Shown: positions 34,066-43,493, numbered from the stretch's first letter. The stretch: 49,632 nt of DNA from an uncultured Bacteroides sp. (GCA_944322335.1 CALUOU010000008.1:1-49632); one strand, 5' to 3'. Notes: generated by a model not told the origin, from the letters alone. Translations and numbers: made by a program.

Positions 34066-35508
34066 TTACCAGGCATAGTTGATACCAAAACTTAGCAATT
34101 CCTTGATCTGGAAATAGCTGTCACCTGTTGTGGGAGCGGCACTGTCATCATAACGGGCATGGATATACAATTTGGTGGAGAGATACCTGTTCAGCACAAA
34201 ATTGAAGGTGTTTTCCCATTCGACGCGCACCCACTCATAACTCGTCAGGTATTCCAACCGGGAATCAAAAGTGATCGATGGGGTGATTTTCCAGGAAAGG
34301 GTCGGCTGGATCTTCGAGCCCCAATTGTGGAGCACAGACTTGCCGGCTTCGAGGCCGAAACTCGTCTCGTCCACCTTGCTGTTGCCTACATAACGCATCG
34401 TCCACGTCAAAGGTGCCATCACGACAGACAACGTAATTTTCTCCTTATTTAATTTATAGTCCATACCGATACTGGCCGACCAGTCTACAGGGGCCAGAAA
34501 GGCTGAAATCATTGTCTCTTCGTTCGTTTTGTAACTGTGGCAAAACTGGGTCTTGATTTCCGTTGTGACTGTATAATACCAGTTATGAGCCGCCTGCACG
34601 CCCAGTTTGCTGTAAAGACGGAGCTGATCGGTATTGACCAGATACTTATGGCAGGTGTCTGATGGCGCGGAGGAAAATCCCAGTTTGGCATCCAACAGGT
34701 TCTCCCATTGTATCTTCTCACGGTCGTTATAGTTGGCCTTGAGTTGCAGGGTGCCCAATACCGCAACAGTGCTTTCCCCACCCTTATACCAGTTGTCCGA
34801 TATGTAGTTTTGGGTGAGCTGTAAGGATCCGTTGCCCTCTGTCATCCACCAATTAGGCTTGCGGATGGTCACCTGAGCATCTTCTTTCATCCTTTTCATA
34901 GGTTCCTGCTTGAACAGCTTCAGAACAGAAGGGCGCGAAGAGGCTTCTTGAGTTATATTGTCTTTAAACAGCCGCCATCGCTGTATCTCATCCTCCGTAC
35001 GCACAATTCGGTCCGGACATTCCACGTAAGCGTCCAGCAAGACGCGGTCTACCGTCGCATTTGTCCGGCCGATCGAGGTGAAAGCAAGTGTGTCAAAAGG
35101 CAACAGGGCATCTGACCGCTTCTGACCCGCGTCCGGCCTCTTAAGCTTCCAGGTCAGTCTGGAGACCCTTCTCACAGGACTATAATAATAGGTGAAGGGC
35201 ACGAACATTTTATAATAGCCCGGATCAACCTTGATGTAACGTTCGGGGGTGGACGGATCGTTCAAATAATCCAATACCCCCAACAATCGTTCATACAAGA
35301 TAGAGACTGTGTCCACTTTATAGCTTGTCGAGTCTTGCTTCTGCAATTTCAGCACCCAACTTTCTCTCAAGACCCCTGATAATGTATCCACCTTCACGGA
35401 GTCTTGCCTTTCCGCTTTCAACCCTGGTTCAACTGTATTCTGCGCCATCGCCAATGACGAAGAAAACATCGCGGCAATAAACCAAAAGGAAATGTGTCTA
35501 TTCTTCAT
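34066..35508 (-). CDS. DUF3078 outer-membrane-like protein
   Basis: 480 residues with a signal peptide ending SLAMAQN. The first half has short repeated motifs around an Ile/Val-rich region (YERLLGVLDYLNDPSTPERY). The second half is DUF3078-type: WWMTEGNGSLQLTQNYISDN WYKGGEST with many alternating hydrophobic strands (LRLYSKLGVQAAHNWYYTV, FGLEAGKSVLHNWGSKIQ), ending in an aromatic residue (INYAW), as in outer-membrane barrels. The role is unknown; a transport or structural barrel is inferred. It has its own promoter box and no close neighbour on the same strand. Confidence 0.85.
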   Translation of the reverse strand: MKNRHISFWFIAAMFSSSLAMAQNTVEPGLKAERQDSVKVDTLSGVLRESWVLKLQKQDSTSYKVDTVSILYERLLGVLDYLNDPSTPERYIKVDPGYYKMFVPFTYYYSPVRRVSRLTWKLKRPDAGQKRSDALLPFDTLAFTSIGRTNATVDRVLLDAYVECPDRIVRTEDEIQRWRLFKDNITQEASSRPSVLKLFKQEPMKRMKEDAQVTIRKPNWWMTEGNGSLQLTQNYISDNWYKGGESTVAVLGTLQLKANYNDREKIQWENLLDAKLGFSSAPSDTCHKYLVNTDQLRLYSKLGVQAAHNWYYTVTTEIKTQFCHSYKTNEETMISAFLAPVDWSASIGMDYKLNKEKITLSVVMAPLTWTMRYVGNSKVDETSFGLEAGKSVLHNWGSKIQPTLSWKITPSITFDSRLEYLTSYEWVRVEWENTFNFVLNRYLSTKLYIHARYDDSAAPTTGDSYFQIKELLSFGINYAW

Positions 35509-35534
35509 AATGCCTTCTGTCTATGATGCGAGGA

Positions 35535-35542
35535 CAAAAGTA
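35535..35542 (-). promoter_or_regulatory. -7 box of the DUF3078 gene
   Basis: TACTTTTG on the minus strand matches TAnnTTTG and lies 27 bases before the start codon. The -33 element is not clear. Confidence 0.5.
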
Positions 35543-35678
35543 GTCGATTTTTGTATATGAAACAACCTCCTCCGGATTTTATTTGCAAAAAAGCCCGGTT
35601 TCCCTCCGTCAAACACTAAAAATATATTTTTCGCAAAAAAAAATCAGGCAAATAGAACCGGATTTCAAAAAAAATGAT

Positions 35679-35686
35679 TAGCTTTG
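35679..35686 (+). promoter_or_regulatory. -7 box of the ytxH-holin unit
   Basis: TAGCTTTG matches TAnnTTTG and lies 32 bases before the ytxH-type start codon. The -33 position has no TTTG. The 209-base divergent region is otherwise AT-rich with an A/T palindrome near 35615-35640. Confidence 0.5.
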
Positions 35687-35717
35687 CCATTGAAATCTCA
35701 AAAAGAAAGGAACTATT

Positions 35718-35924
35718 ATGAAAGCATTAAACGTTTTAGCAGCATTTTTGGGCGGCGCGGCAGTAGGCGCGGCTTTAGGTGTATTGTTCGCTCCTGAAAA
35801 AGGTGAAGAAACTCGTCAGAAAATCGCAGAGATCTTGCGTAAGAAAGGCATCCGCCTGAACCGCAGCGAAATGGATACTTTGGTTGACGAAATCGCTTCG
35901 GAAATTAAAGGAGAAGCAGAATAA
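35718..35924 (+). CDS. YtxH domain protein (68 aa)
   Basis: 68 residues. A Gly/Ala-rich membrane helix (VLAAFLGGAAVGAALGVLF) is followed by the YtxH hallmark APEKGEETRQKIAE and an amphipathic charged tail. The family is membrane-anchored and linked to general or envelope stress in other bacteria; the mechanism is unknown. First of a three-gene plus-strand unit with a holin-like protein and a small hypothetical protein. Confidence 0.9.
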   Translation: MKALNVLAAFLGGAAVGAALGVLFAPEKGEETRQKIAEILRKKGIRLNRSEMDTLVDEIASEIKGEAE

Positions 35925-35962
35925 CACCTTTTGAGAAATTTTAATTTTAGAGCAGAGCCATT

Positions 35963-36322
35963 ATGTTCGCAAATGAAAATAGCATCCATAGCCTCCGGCA
36001 ATTGTTTGTGGAATTTAAAAAATACCTTGAACTTCAGAAACAATATACAAGGCTGGAGATTACCGAGAAACTGACAGTGCTTTTGTCAATGCTGATCTTG
36101 GTTCTGTTGGTCATCATGCTGGCAATGGTGGCTCTGTTCTATTTTTCTTTTACGCTGGCTTTTATCATCGCTCCTTGGGTTGGAAGTTTCGGAGCCAGCT
36201 TTGCGATCATCGGGTGCCTGAACATAGCTTTTATCGCATTGCTGATCTTCTTCCGCCAAAAATGGATTATCAATCCGATGGTCAATTTTATTGCGGGTAT
36301 CTTTTTAAGTCAAAACAAATAG
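35963..36322 (+). CDS. Holin-like DUF1469 (YqjE-type) membrane protein
   Basis: 119 residues. A charged N-terminal helix (LRQLFVEFKKYLELQKQYTR) precedes two strong membrane helices (about 46-75 and 81-97, with LILVLLVIMLAMVALFYFSF). This is the layout of the phage-holin-superfamily 6 or YqjE group, which are chromosomal and not phage lysis proteins. It lies 38 bases after the YtxH gene and 10 before the next. The trio YtxH, YqjE-like and small third protein resembles stress-linked membrane units elsewhere; that role is inference. Confidence 0.8.
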   Translation: MFANENSIHSLRQLFVEFKKYLELQKQYTRLEITEKLTVLLSMLILVLLVIMLAMVALFYFSFTLAFIIAPWVGSFGASFAIIGCLNIAFIALLIFFRQKWIINPMVNFIAGIFLSQNK

Positions 36323-36332
36323 AAACGGAATC

Positions 36333-36596
36333 ATGAACACTTCATCATCCACCCCAACTTCCTCTCCTGTCACATTGGAAAGCATCATCCGCCAAAAGGA
36401 AGCAGTGAAAAAGGAATTGGAAGAACAGAAAATAGTCTTGGCCGCATTGGGCAAAAAGGTGACAGCCCCTTTCGCTCCTAACCCCGCCACCAAGACAAAT
36501 GGTGTCATGAGAGCTTTCAACACGGGCATGGTCACATTCCAAGGCATCATGATCGCTATCCGAGTGATAAGACGTTTCAGAAAGTTCTTCAGATAA
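36333..36596 (+). CDS. Small hypothetical protein (87 aa) of the YtxH unit
   Basis: 87 residues. Ser/Thr/Pro-rich start (MNTSSSTPTSSPVTLE), a charged amphipathic helix (RQKEAVKKELEEQKIVLAAL), then a moderately hydrophobic segment (MVTFQGIMIAIRVIRR) and a basic end (FRKFFR). I recognise no named family. Its place 10 bases after the holin-like gene suggests it is the third member of the same membrane unit. It may associate with the inner membrane through its C-terminal half. Confidence 0.75.
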   Translation: MNTSSSTPTSSPVTLESIIRQKEAVKKELEEQKIVLAALGKKVTAPFAPNPATKTNGVMRAFNTGMVTFQGIMIAIRVIRRFRKFFR

Positions 36597-36633
36597 ATAT
36601 ACCCAACCGCAACCGCTTTCCTCTATACGGTTC

Positions 36634-37344
36634 TTACATCTTCAGATAAAACGGTTCCACCAAGTCTTTATAAGCCTGAGTGAAACTTCCATCCGGCTCC
36701 ATCAGACAAAGAGTCTCCTCCACACACTGGCCAAACCGGAATTCCAATTGCAACAAGACCCTTTTGCAAGGCTTGCCTGCCTTAGTATACACACGCACTC
36801 GGCGCGAAGGATATAGTTTATGCAGCCATCCAATATCTTCCACCGATTTTTCCTGCCCAAAAGGCACGATCAGACACACCTTCCCTTCCGGCCGCAGCAA
36901 AGAGGACGCGCGACGTAACAGGGAATCATAGTTCAACCTTCCGACTGTATGTCTCGCCAGACTTCTATGCCGGTCGGGGCACTTCAGCGCATCTACAAAA
37001 AAAGGAGGATTAGACACTATCAAATCATATTTCTCAGCCGGTTCAAAACCGCCAAAATCCTGACACACCACTTCTATCCGGTCACCCCAGGGAGAGCGGA
37101 GAACATTTTCCCGAGCCTGTTGGGCAGCCTCCGCGTCAATCTCAACGGCTGTAATTCGCACATCAGGCATCCGTTGTGCCAACTGCAAGGAAATCAAGCC
37201 TGTACCTGCTCCCACATCCAAAGCACACTGATAACTCCCATACGGGACCCACGCTCCCAACAAGACTCCATCCGTGCCGACCTTCATGGCACAACGGTCA
37301 TGCCAAACAGTAAAATATTTAAATTGAAAATAAGAATTCGACAT
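36634..37344 (-). CDS. trmN6: tRNA1(Val) (adenine-N6)-methyltransferase TrmN6
   Basis: 236 residues from ATG 37344 (MSNSYFQFKYFTVWHDRCAM); an ATG four codons earlier (37356) is also possible. The SAM-binding motif is ALDVGAGTGLISLQLAQ, and the N6-adenine methyltransferase motif NPPF lies in YDLIVSNPPFFVDALK. The start FKYFTVWHDRCAMKVGTDGV is characteristic of YfiC/TrmN6, which methylates A37 of tRNA-Val. It is divergent from lon across a 170-base gap. Confidence 0.9.
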   Translation of the reverse strand: MSNSYFQFKYFTVWHDRCAMKVGTDGVLLGAWVPYGSYQCALDVGAGTGLISLQLAQRMPDVRITAVEIDAEAAQQARENVLRSPWGDRIEVVCQDFGGFEPAEKYDLIVSNPPFFVDALKCPDRHRSLARHTVGRLNYDSLLRRASSLLRPEGKVCLIVPFGQEKSVEDIGWLHKLYPSRRVRVYTKAGKPCKRVLLQLEFRFGQCVEETLCLMEPDGSFTQAYKDLVEPFYLKM

Positions 37345-37460
37345 AAAAATCCACATTAAATGCCCCCAAAAATACTTAAATCCGGCCAGATCCTCGATAA
37401 AAATGGCATTGTTTTTGTCTTTTTAAAGGATAAGAACTGCTATTTAATGAAGAAATGGAT

Positions 37461-37468
37461 TAACTTTG
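37461..37468 (+). promoter_or_regulatory. -7 box of the lon-tgt-lptG operon
   Basis: TAACTTTG matches TAnnTTTG exactly and lies 50 bases before lon. No TTTG is present at the expected -33 position, so strength or sigma dependence may differ from the other promoters here. Confidence 0.5.
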
Positions 37469-37517
37469 CACCCACTTTATAAGTTTGCCCAAATGACATA
37501 ACCTAACAACAAGAAAA

Positions 37518-39992
37518 ATGAAGAAAAGAGAATACTTAAACGATACGGAAGACAGAGGTGGAAACGGATTTTCAGTCATTGCAGACTTCGAAGGAAACGA
37601 AGAGCAGCTGCTGAATATCAAAGTGGATGATATCCTTCCGATATTGCCCCTTCGCAACATGGTTTTATTTCCTGGGGTATTCATGCCAGTATCTGTCGGT
37701 AGAAAATCCTCTCTCAAGTTGGTACGTGAGGCCGAAAAGAAAGGCACATACATCGGCATTGTATGTCAGAAGGCGGCAGAAACAGAAGACCCACACATTG
37801 AGGACTTACATAACATTGGCACGATCGCCAAAATCGTACGAATCTTAGAAATGCCTGACCAGACTACAACGGTTCTCCTCCAAGGATTCAAAAGGATGGA
37901 GCTAAAGGAGATTGTTGAAACCGAACCTTATCTGAAAGGGCACATTGTCGCCCTGAACGAGGATTTGCCCGCCAAAGAAGACAAGGAGTTTCGCGCTTTG
38001 GTGGAAGCCGTCAAGGATTTGACCGTGCGCTATATCAAGTCATCAGACATGTATCCGTCGGATTCAGCTTTTGCCATCAAGAACATCAATAATCCAATGT
38101 TCCTGGTGGATTTCATCTGCACCAATCTGCCTTTACAAAAAGATGAGAAAATAGAATTGCTCACCATCGATGCTCTGAGAGCGCGGACCTACCGGCTGCT
38201 GGAGATCCTGAACAGAGAAGTGCAATTGGCCGAAATCAAGGCTTCCATCCAAATGCGGGCCAGAGAAGACATCGACCAGCAGCAACGGGAATATTTCCTG
38301 CAACAACAGATTAAGACCATCCAGAACGAATTGGGCGGAAGCGGCCAGGAACAGGAAATCGAGGAACTGCGCCAAAAAGCCGAAACCATGAAATGGGGAC
38401 CTGAGATAAAAAAGATCTTTCTCAAAGAAGTGGACAAGCTTGAGCGCTCCCACCCCCAATCGCCGGATTACAGCGTACAGCTGAACTATCTCCAAACCAT
38501 GATCAGCTTGCCATGGGGGATCTATACGACCGATAATTTGAACCTGACCAATGCCGAAAAAGTGCTGAACAAAGACCATTATGGATTGGAGAAAGTAAAA
38601 GAGCGCATTCTGGAACATTTGGCTGTCCTGAAACTAAAAGGAGACTTGAAGTCGCCCATCATCTGCCTGTATGGCCCTCCTGGAGTCGGAAAGACCTCGT
38701 TAGGACGTTCCATTGCCGCCGCCCTAAAACGCAAGTACATCCGGATGTCACTGGGCGGTGTGCATGACGAGGCCGAAATCCGCGGACACCGCAAAACGTA
38801 TATTGGCGCCATGCCCGGACGCATCATCAAAGGTCTGATCAAAGCCGGCGCTTCCAATCCCGTGTTTATCTTAGACGAGATAGACAAAGTGGGGGCAGAC
38901 CATCAGGGCGATCCTTCTTCCGCTTTATTAGAAGTGCTTGATCCTGAACAAAACTCCACCTTCCACGACAATTACCTGGATGTGGATTATGACTTGTCCA
39001 AAGTGATGTTCATCGCTACGGCCAACAACCTGAACACCATCCCCGCTCCCCTGCTGGACCGGATGGAGCTGATCGAGGTAAGCGGCTACATCACCGAGGA
39101 GAAACTGGAAATAGCCCGTCGGCATCTGGTACCTAAGGAATTGGAGGCAAACGGAATGGCCAAAAATGCCATCAAGTTTCCCAAAAACACACTGGAAGCC
39201 ATCATCGAGTCGTACACACGGGAGAGCGGAGTGCGCGAACTGGAAAAGAAGATTGGCAAGATCCTGCGGAAAATAGCCCTCCAATATGCGACAGACAACT
39301 ATTTTGTCAGGACAGAAATCAAGCCAGGCGATTTGCAAGAATATTTAGGGATACCTGAATATACCCGCGACAAATACCAAGGCAATGAATATGCCGGTGT
39401 AGTAACCGGATTGGCATGGACAGCCGTAGGAGGAGAAATACTTTTTGTCGAAACCAGCTTAAGCCGAGGAAAAGGACAGCTGACCTTGACGGGCAACTTA
39501 GGGGATGTCATGAAGGAATCGGCCATGCTTGCTTTGGAATACATCAAGGCACATGCTTATCTGCTGGATCTGGATGAAGAGATTTTCAACCATTGGAACA
39601 TACACATCCATGTGCCTGAAGGAGCGATTCCTAAGGACGGGCCTTCGGCAGGCATCACAATGGCCACGTCACTGGCTTCGGCCTTTACCCAACGGAAAGT
39701 AAAAGCCAACCTGGCCATGACGGGCGAAATCACCTTACGCGGGAGAGTGCTCCCTGTGGGAGGCATCAAGGAAAAGATCTTGGCTGCCAAGCGGGCGGGA
39801 ATCAAAGACATCATCTTGTCTGAAGAGAACCGTAGAAACATCGATGAGATTCAGGAAATCTACATCAAAGGATTGGCATTCCACTTTGTTAAAGATGTGA
39901 AAGAGGTTTTCGAGATTGCACTGACACACGAAAAAGTGGCTGATGCCATTGACTTGTCCGTGAAGAAAAAGGATGAAAAAGAGGAAGCATGA
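37518..39992 (+). CDS. lon: ATP-dependent protease Lon
   Basis: 824-residue LonA protease. The N-terminal substrate-recognition domain begins around residue 40 ([20 protein letters not shown]). The AAA+ module has Walker A GPPGVGKT near residue 386 and Walker [12 protein letters not shown]. The protease domain contains the catalytic serine in [11 protein letters not shown] (about residue 709) and the lysine in [14 protein letters not shown]. It degrades misfolded and regulatory proteins in the cytoplasm. It overlaps tgt by 4 bases, so tgt is translationally coupled to it. Confidence 0.97.
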   Translation: MKKREYLNDTEDRGGNGFSVIADFEGNEEQLLNIKVDDILPILPLRNMVLFPGVFMPVSVGRKSSLKLVREAEKKGTYIGIVCQKAAETEDPHIEDLHNIGTIAKIVRILEMPDQTTTVLLQGFKRMELKEIVETEPYLKGHIVALNEDLPAKEDKEFRALVEAVKDLTVRYIKSSDMYPSDSAFAIKNINNPMFLVDFICTNLPLQKDEKIELLTIDALRARTYRLLEILNREVQLAEIKASIQMRAREDIDQQQREYFLQQQIKTIQNELGGSGQEQEIEELRQKAETMKWGPEIKKIFLKEVDKLERSHPQSPDYSVQLNYLQTMISLPWGIYTTDNLNLTNAEKVLNKDHYGLEKVKERILEHLAVLKLKGDLKSPIICLYGPPGVGKTSLGRSIAAALKRKYIRMSLGGVHDEAEIRGHRKTYIGAMPGRIIKGLIKAGASNPVFILDEIDKVGADHQGDPSSALLEVLDPEQNSTFHDNYLDVDYDLSKVMFIATANNLNTIPAPLLDRMELIEVSGYITEEKLEIARRHLVPKELEANGMAKNAIKFPKNTLEAIIESYTRESGVRELEKKIGKILRKIALQYATDNYFVRTEIKPGDLQEYLGIPEYTRDKYQGNEYAGVVTGLAWTAVGGEILFVETSLSRGKGQLTLTGNLGDVMKESAMLALEYIKAHAYLLDLDEEIFNHWNIHIHVPEGAIPKDGPSAGITMATSLASAFTQRKVKANLAMTGEITLRGRVLPVGGIKEKILAAKRAGIKDIILSEENRRNIDEIQEIYIKGLAFHFVKDVKEVFEIALTHEKVADAIDLSVKKKDEKEEA

Positions 39993-41119
39993 CATTTGAA
40001 TTACAATATACCGATAGCAAAAGCAACGCAAGGGCCGGGCTCATTTCTACTGATCACGGCCAGATTGAGACTCCCATTTTCATGCCGGTCGGGACGGTGG
40101 GCACTGTAAAAGGTGTCCACCTGCGCGAGTTGAAGGAAGACATCAAAGCCCAGATCATTTTGGGAAACACGTATCATCTCTACCTGCGGCCTGGTGTGGA
40201 CGTGATCGAAAAGGCAGGAGGACTGCACAAATTCAACGGTTTCGACCGCCCGATACTGACCGACAGTGGAGGCTTTCAAGTCTTTTCCCTGACGGACATC
40301 CGCAAACTGAGAGAGGAAGGAGCCGAGTTCCGCTCACACATTGACGGCAGCAGACATTTCTTCACTCCAGAAAAAGTGATGGACATCGAGCGCTCCATCG
40401 GTGCGGACATTATGATGGCTTTTGATGAATGCACGCCTGGCAATGCCACGTATGAATATGCCAAACAGTCCATGGAGCTGACACACCGATGGCTGGACCG
40501 TTGCGTCCAACGGTTTAACGAGACAGAGCCCAAATATGGCTACCACCAATCTCTGTTCCCCATTGTCCAAGGATGCGTTTATCCCGACTTGCGCAAGCGC
40601 TCGGCAGAATACATCGCATCCAAAGATGCCGAAGGCAATGCCATCGGAGGACTGGCCGTGGGAGAGCCTACCGATAAGATGTATGAAATGATTGAGCTGG
40701 TCAATGCCATCCTGCCTGTCGGCAAGCCCCGCTACCTGATGGGTGTCGGCACTCCCGTCAACCTGCTGGAAGGCATCGAACGGGGAGTGGACATGTTCGA
40801 TTGCGTGATGCCCACCCGCAACGGCCGCAACGGAATGCTGTTCACCAAAGACGGCATCCTGAACATGCGCAACAAAAAATGGGAATATGACTTTTCCCCC
40901 ATCGAAGCAGACGGAGCATCCTATGTGGACACGCTTTACACGAAAGCATACCTGCGCCATCTGTTTCATGCCCAAGAAATGCTGGCCATGCAAATCGCCT
41001 CTGTACACAACCTGGCCTTTTACCTTTGGCTCGTAAAAGAAGCGCGCAAACACATCATTGCAGGTGACTTCTCTACGTGGAAATCTAAGATGGTCAAACA
41101 AGTATCTACACGCTTATGA
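39989..41119 (+). CDS. tgt: Queuine tRNA-ribosyltransferase lacking zinc cysteines
   Basis: 376-residue TGT, which swaps guanine for a queuosine precursor or queuine at the wobble position of GUN-anticodon tRNAs. The fold motifs are intact: PIFMPVGTVGTVKGVH, LTDSGGFQVFSL (catalytic Asp region), GGLAVGEP, and the nucleophile loop GVDMFDCVMPTRNGRNG. The zinc site is not: where other TGTs have CxCxxC, this protein has Gly309, Ser311 and Asp314 (GASYVDTLY); only His340 (ASVHNLAFYL) remains, at the usual 26-residue spacing. It overlaps lon and lptG by 4 bases each. Confidence 0.94.
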   Translation: MTFELQYTDSKSNARAGLISTDHGQIETPIFMPVGTVGTVKGVHLRELKEDIKAQIILGNTYHLYLRPGVDVIEKAGGLHKFNGFDRPILTDSGGFQVFSLTDIRKLREEGAEFRSHIDGSRHFFTPEKVMDIERSIGADIMMAFDECTPGNATYEYAKQSMELTHRWLDRCVQRFNETEPKYGYHQSLFPIVQGCVYPDLRKRSAEYIASKDAEGNAIGGLAVGEPTDKMYEMIELVNAILPVGKPRYLMGVGTPVNLLEGIERGVDMFDCVMPTRNGRNGMLFTKDGILNMRNKKWEYDFSPIEADGASYVDTLYTKAYLRHLFHAQEMLAMQIASVHNLAFYLWLVKEARKHIIAGDFSTWKSKMVKQVSTRL

Positions 41120-42252
41120 TAAAAATAGATCGGATCAAAATAAAGAATTTCAAGTTGCCGAGCAACAGGTTCCTGAAACGGTTGGACTACTACATCATCA
41201 AGAAGTTCTTGGGAACCTATATCTTTGCCATCGCGCTGATTATCTCCATTGCTGTCGTGTTCGACTTCAATGAGAAGATGGACCGTTTCATGTCTCATGA
41301 AGCGCCGTGGCATGCCATCATTTTCGACTATTACTTGAACTTCATCCCCTATTTCGCCAACCTGTTCAGCCCTCTTTTTGTCTTTATCGCCGTCATCTTC
41401 TTCACGTCCAAGATGGCCGAGAACTCAGAAATCATCGCCATGTTCTCCACAGGCATGAGCTTCAAACGCATGTTGCGTCCGTACATGGTCTCTGCCGCCA
41501 TCATTGCAGTGACCACATTCTGGCTGGGAGCGTACATCATTCCCAAGGGAAGCGTCACCCGCATCAATTTCGAGGACAAATACTACAAGCCCCGCAAAAG
41601 CAATACGGCGCGGAACATCCAGCTGGAAGTGGATAGCGGAGTCATCGCATACATCGACCGGTATGAAGACTACAGCAAGACAGGCTATCGGTTTTCATTG
41701 GATAAGTTCAAAGACAAGCAATTGGTCTCACACCTCACAGCCCGTTCCATTACCTATGACACAACGGGCGTCCACCAATGGATTATCAAGGATTACATGA
41801 TCCGGGAAATGGACGGCATGCGCGAGACCATCACCAAGGGAACCCGCATAGACTCCACCCTCTTCATGGAACCCTCCGATTTCCTGATCATGAAAAATCA
41901 GCAGGAAATGCTGACCAGCCCTCAGCTGAGTGAATACATCACCCGACAACGCCAACGGGGATTTGCCAACATCAAAGAATTTGAGATAGAATACCACAAA
42001 CGCATCGCCACCTCATTCGCCTCTTTCATCCTGACCCTGATCGGCGTATCCCTTTCTTCCAGAAAGACCAAGGGAGGCATGGGGCTGCATTTAGGTGTCG
42101 GACTGGGATTAAGCTTTTCTTACATCCTTTTTCAAACCATCGCTTCGACCTTCGCCATCAATGGCAACATGCCGCCCATTATTGCGGTGTGGATTCCTAA
42201 CATCCTTTATGCCTTTATCGCATTTTACCTATACAAGAAAGCTCCTAAATAA
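41116..42252 (+). CDS. lptG: LptG/LptF family (YjgP/YjgQ) permease
   Basis: 378 residues with two membrane helices near the N-terminus (after LDYYIIKKFLGTYIF), a third pair around 90-140, a large periplasmic domain (about 150-290) and three C-terminal helices ending FIAFYLYKKAPK. LptF and LptG form the membrane channel of the LPS exporter with the LptB ATPase and take LPS toward the outer membrane. Whether this copy is LptF-like or LptG-like cannot be settled here. It overlaps tgt by 4 bases and is followed by a strong terminator. Confidence 0.88.
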   Translation: MIKIDRIKIKNFKLPSNRFLKRLDYYIIKKFLGTYIFAIALIISIAVVFDFNEKMDRFMSHEAPWHAIIFDYYLNFIPYFANLFSPLFVFIAVIFFTSKMAENSEIIAMFSTGMSFKRMLRPYMVSAAIIAVTTFWLGAYIIPKGSVTRINFEDKYYKPRKSNTARNIQLEVDSGVIAYIDRYEDYSKTGYRFSLDKFKDKQLVSHLTARSITYDTTGVHQWIIKDYMIREMDGMRETITKGTRIDSTLFMEPSDFLIMKNQQEMLTSPQLSEYITRQRQRGFANIKEFEIEYHKRIATSFASFILTLIGVSLSSRKTKGGMGLHLGVGLGLSFSYILFQTIASTFAINGNMPPIIAVWIPNILYAFIAFYLYKKAPK

Positions 42253-42322
42253 ATGGAGTGACATAGATAGAGATTTTCTGGTGATTCGGACTGTGGGCAG
42301 ATCCATATTACGGACTACTGGC

Positions 42323-42355
42323 GTAAAGACGCGATGCATCGCGTCTTTACTTTTT
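42323..42355 (+). terminator. Perfect 28-base palindrome with T-run
   Basis: GTAAAGACGCGATG (42323-42336) is followed immediately by its exact reverse complement (42337-42350) and then five T. It lies 70 bases after lptG and would terminate the lon-tgt-lptG operon. The GACGCGATGCATCGCGTC core resembles a repeat seen in many intergenic regions of Bacteroidetes, so it may also be a dispersed element. Confidence 0.8.
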
Positions 42356-42403
42356 ACAGACAGGTGCGGTCTTATAGTCAAACGAAAATAGTTTGCGAAC
42401 AGC

Positions 42404-42934
42404 TTACAGACGAAGACGCTGCATAAGCACCACATCTTTGAAAGAGCCGCCAATGCACCACCATTCCCTCAACAATCCGCACCGCACAAAACCGCAAGAC
42501 TCAAACAGATGCAGGCTTGCCTCATTGTCTGCAATGATGTGGGCGGCCAACTGCTTCATATATAAAAAACCGAACGCATAGTCACACAACAAAGTCAAGG
42601 CATCCTTGCCATATCCGTTCCGCTGAAACTCTTTACGGATAACAATGCCTACCTCGCCCCGCGCATGAAGAGGAACAAAATCTGTAATGTCTACCGTGCC
42701 CAGCACCTGACGGTCTGACTTACGCACAATCATCAGCCGCAACTGTTTATCGGCAAACATGTCACACTGGCTATTCTCAATGTATTGCTTCAACACATAT
42801 TTGGAATAAGGTACTGTAAAATTGGAAATGTCCCAGCTCTGCGGATCATTTTCTATCGCATACAGCACCTGCAGATCTTCCGGCTCTACAGCCCGCAAAT
42901 AAAGGCGATCGTTTACAAAATAGGAGGGCTTCAT
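42404..42934 (-). CDS. GNAT family N-acetyltransferase
   Basis: 176 residues from ATG 42934 (MKPSYFVNDRLYLRAVEPED), where similarity begins; the frame is open further upstream into the previous gene. The acetyl-CoA binding motif is FQRNGYGKDALTLL (Q/R-x-x-G-x-G/A type), preceded by GEVGIVIRKE. The pattern is that of RimJ/SpeG-like acetyltransferases, some of which modify polyamines or protein N-termini; substrate unknown. It ends the pepC-recR-membrane protein-GNAT unit, 82 bases after its neighbour. Confidence 0.88.
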   Translation of the reverse strand: MKPSYFVNDRLYLRAVEPEDLQVLYAIENDPQSWDISNFTVPYSKYVLKQYIENSQCDMFADKQLRLMIVRKSDRQVLGTVDITDFVPLHARGEVGIVIRKEFQRNGYGKDALTLLCDYAFGFLYMKQLAAHIIADNEASLHLFESCGFVRCGLLREWWCIGGSFKDVVLMQRLRL

Positions 42935-43016
42935 AAGGGTGTGAGTGAACAAAATTAACTGGTATTTAAATATCTCCTTATACTTCTTCTGTCTTCTTTC
43001 TGACAAGCTGTTCCGT

Positions 43017-43460
43017 TCATTCGATATGCAGATCTCTCCGCAAGCGTTTTTCGCCCGGCACACAAAATAGCGAAGCGGCCAGAGCGATCAACGAACAAAG
43101 AATGCCCGTGTTGCTCATCATCAGATAATAGACCAGCATGCCGACCACCACAGGCAACTCCAACAAAAACAATTGCATCACCCCCCACCGTCCATAGAGA
43201 CGTAAAGCCTTGGGCAAGGAGAGCCGATCGATTTTACGTTTCAGCATCCATGGCAATAATTTTAAGGCAAGCGGCACGCAAAGGAAGGCAAGCAGGATAG
43301 AGCTTCCTTCCCAACCATAGGAAAACAAGGGGTCATCAGCATACAGTCCGACCCAATCCCCCTCTGTCTCCCCCACAATCATCAATACGACTGGCAGCAA
43401 CCAGAAAAAAAAATAAGCCATTCTCAATCCCTGAGAAGTCCTTCTGATCTGTTCTTCCAT
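43017..43460 (-). CDS. Hypothetical membrane protein (147 aa)
   Basis: 147 residues with four predicted membrane helices: about 14-29 (YFFFWLLPVVLMIVG), 51-70 (SSILLAFLCVPLALKLL), 93-110 (VMQLFLLELPVVVGMLVY) and 115-131 (TGILCSLIALAASLF). A positively charged loop (RKIDRLSLPKALRLYGRWG) lies between helices two and three, and the C-terminus is basic. I recognise no family. It lies 33 bases after recR, in the same unit. Confidence 0.75.
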   Translation of the reverse strand: MEEQIRRTSQGLRMAYFFFWLLPVVLMIVGETEGDWVGLYADDPLFSYGWEGSSILLAFLCVPLALKLLPWMLKRKIDRLSLPKALRLYGRWGVMQLFLLELPVVVGMLVYYLMMSNTGILCSLIALAASLFCVPGEKRLRRDLHIE

Positions 43461-43493
43461 TCTTCTTCTTTTTTTAACATATTCCTCATCCGC

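Noticed and set aside
35963-36322. Holin-like protein as evidence of a prophage
   Set aside because: The layout is that of the chromosomal YqjE/DUF1469 group beside YtxH; no other phage genes are present.
40334-41101. Minus-strand frame of 255 codons inside tgt
   Set aside because: Antisense shadow of a conserved gene; Asp, His and Phe richness reflects the opposite strand.
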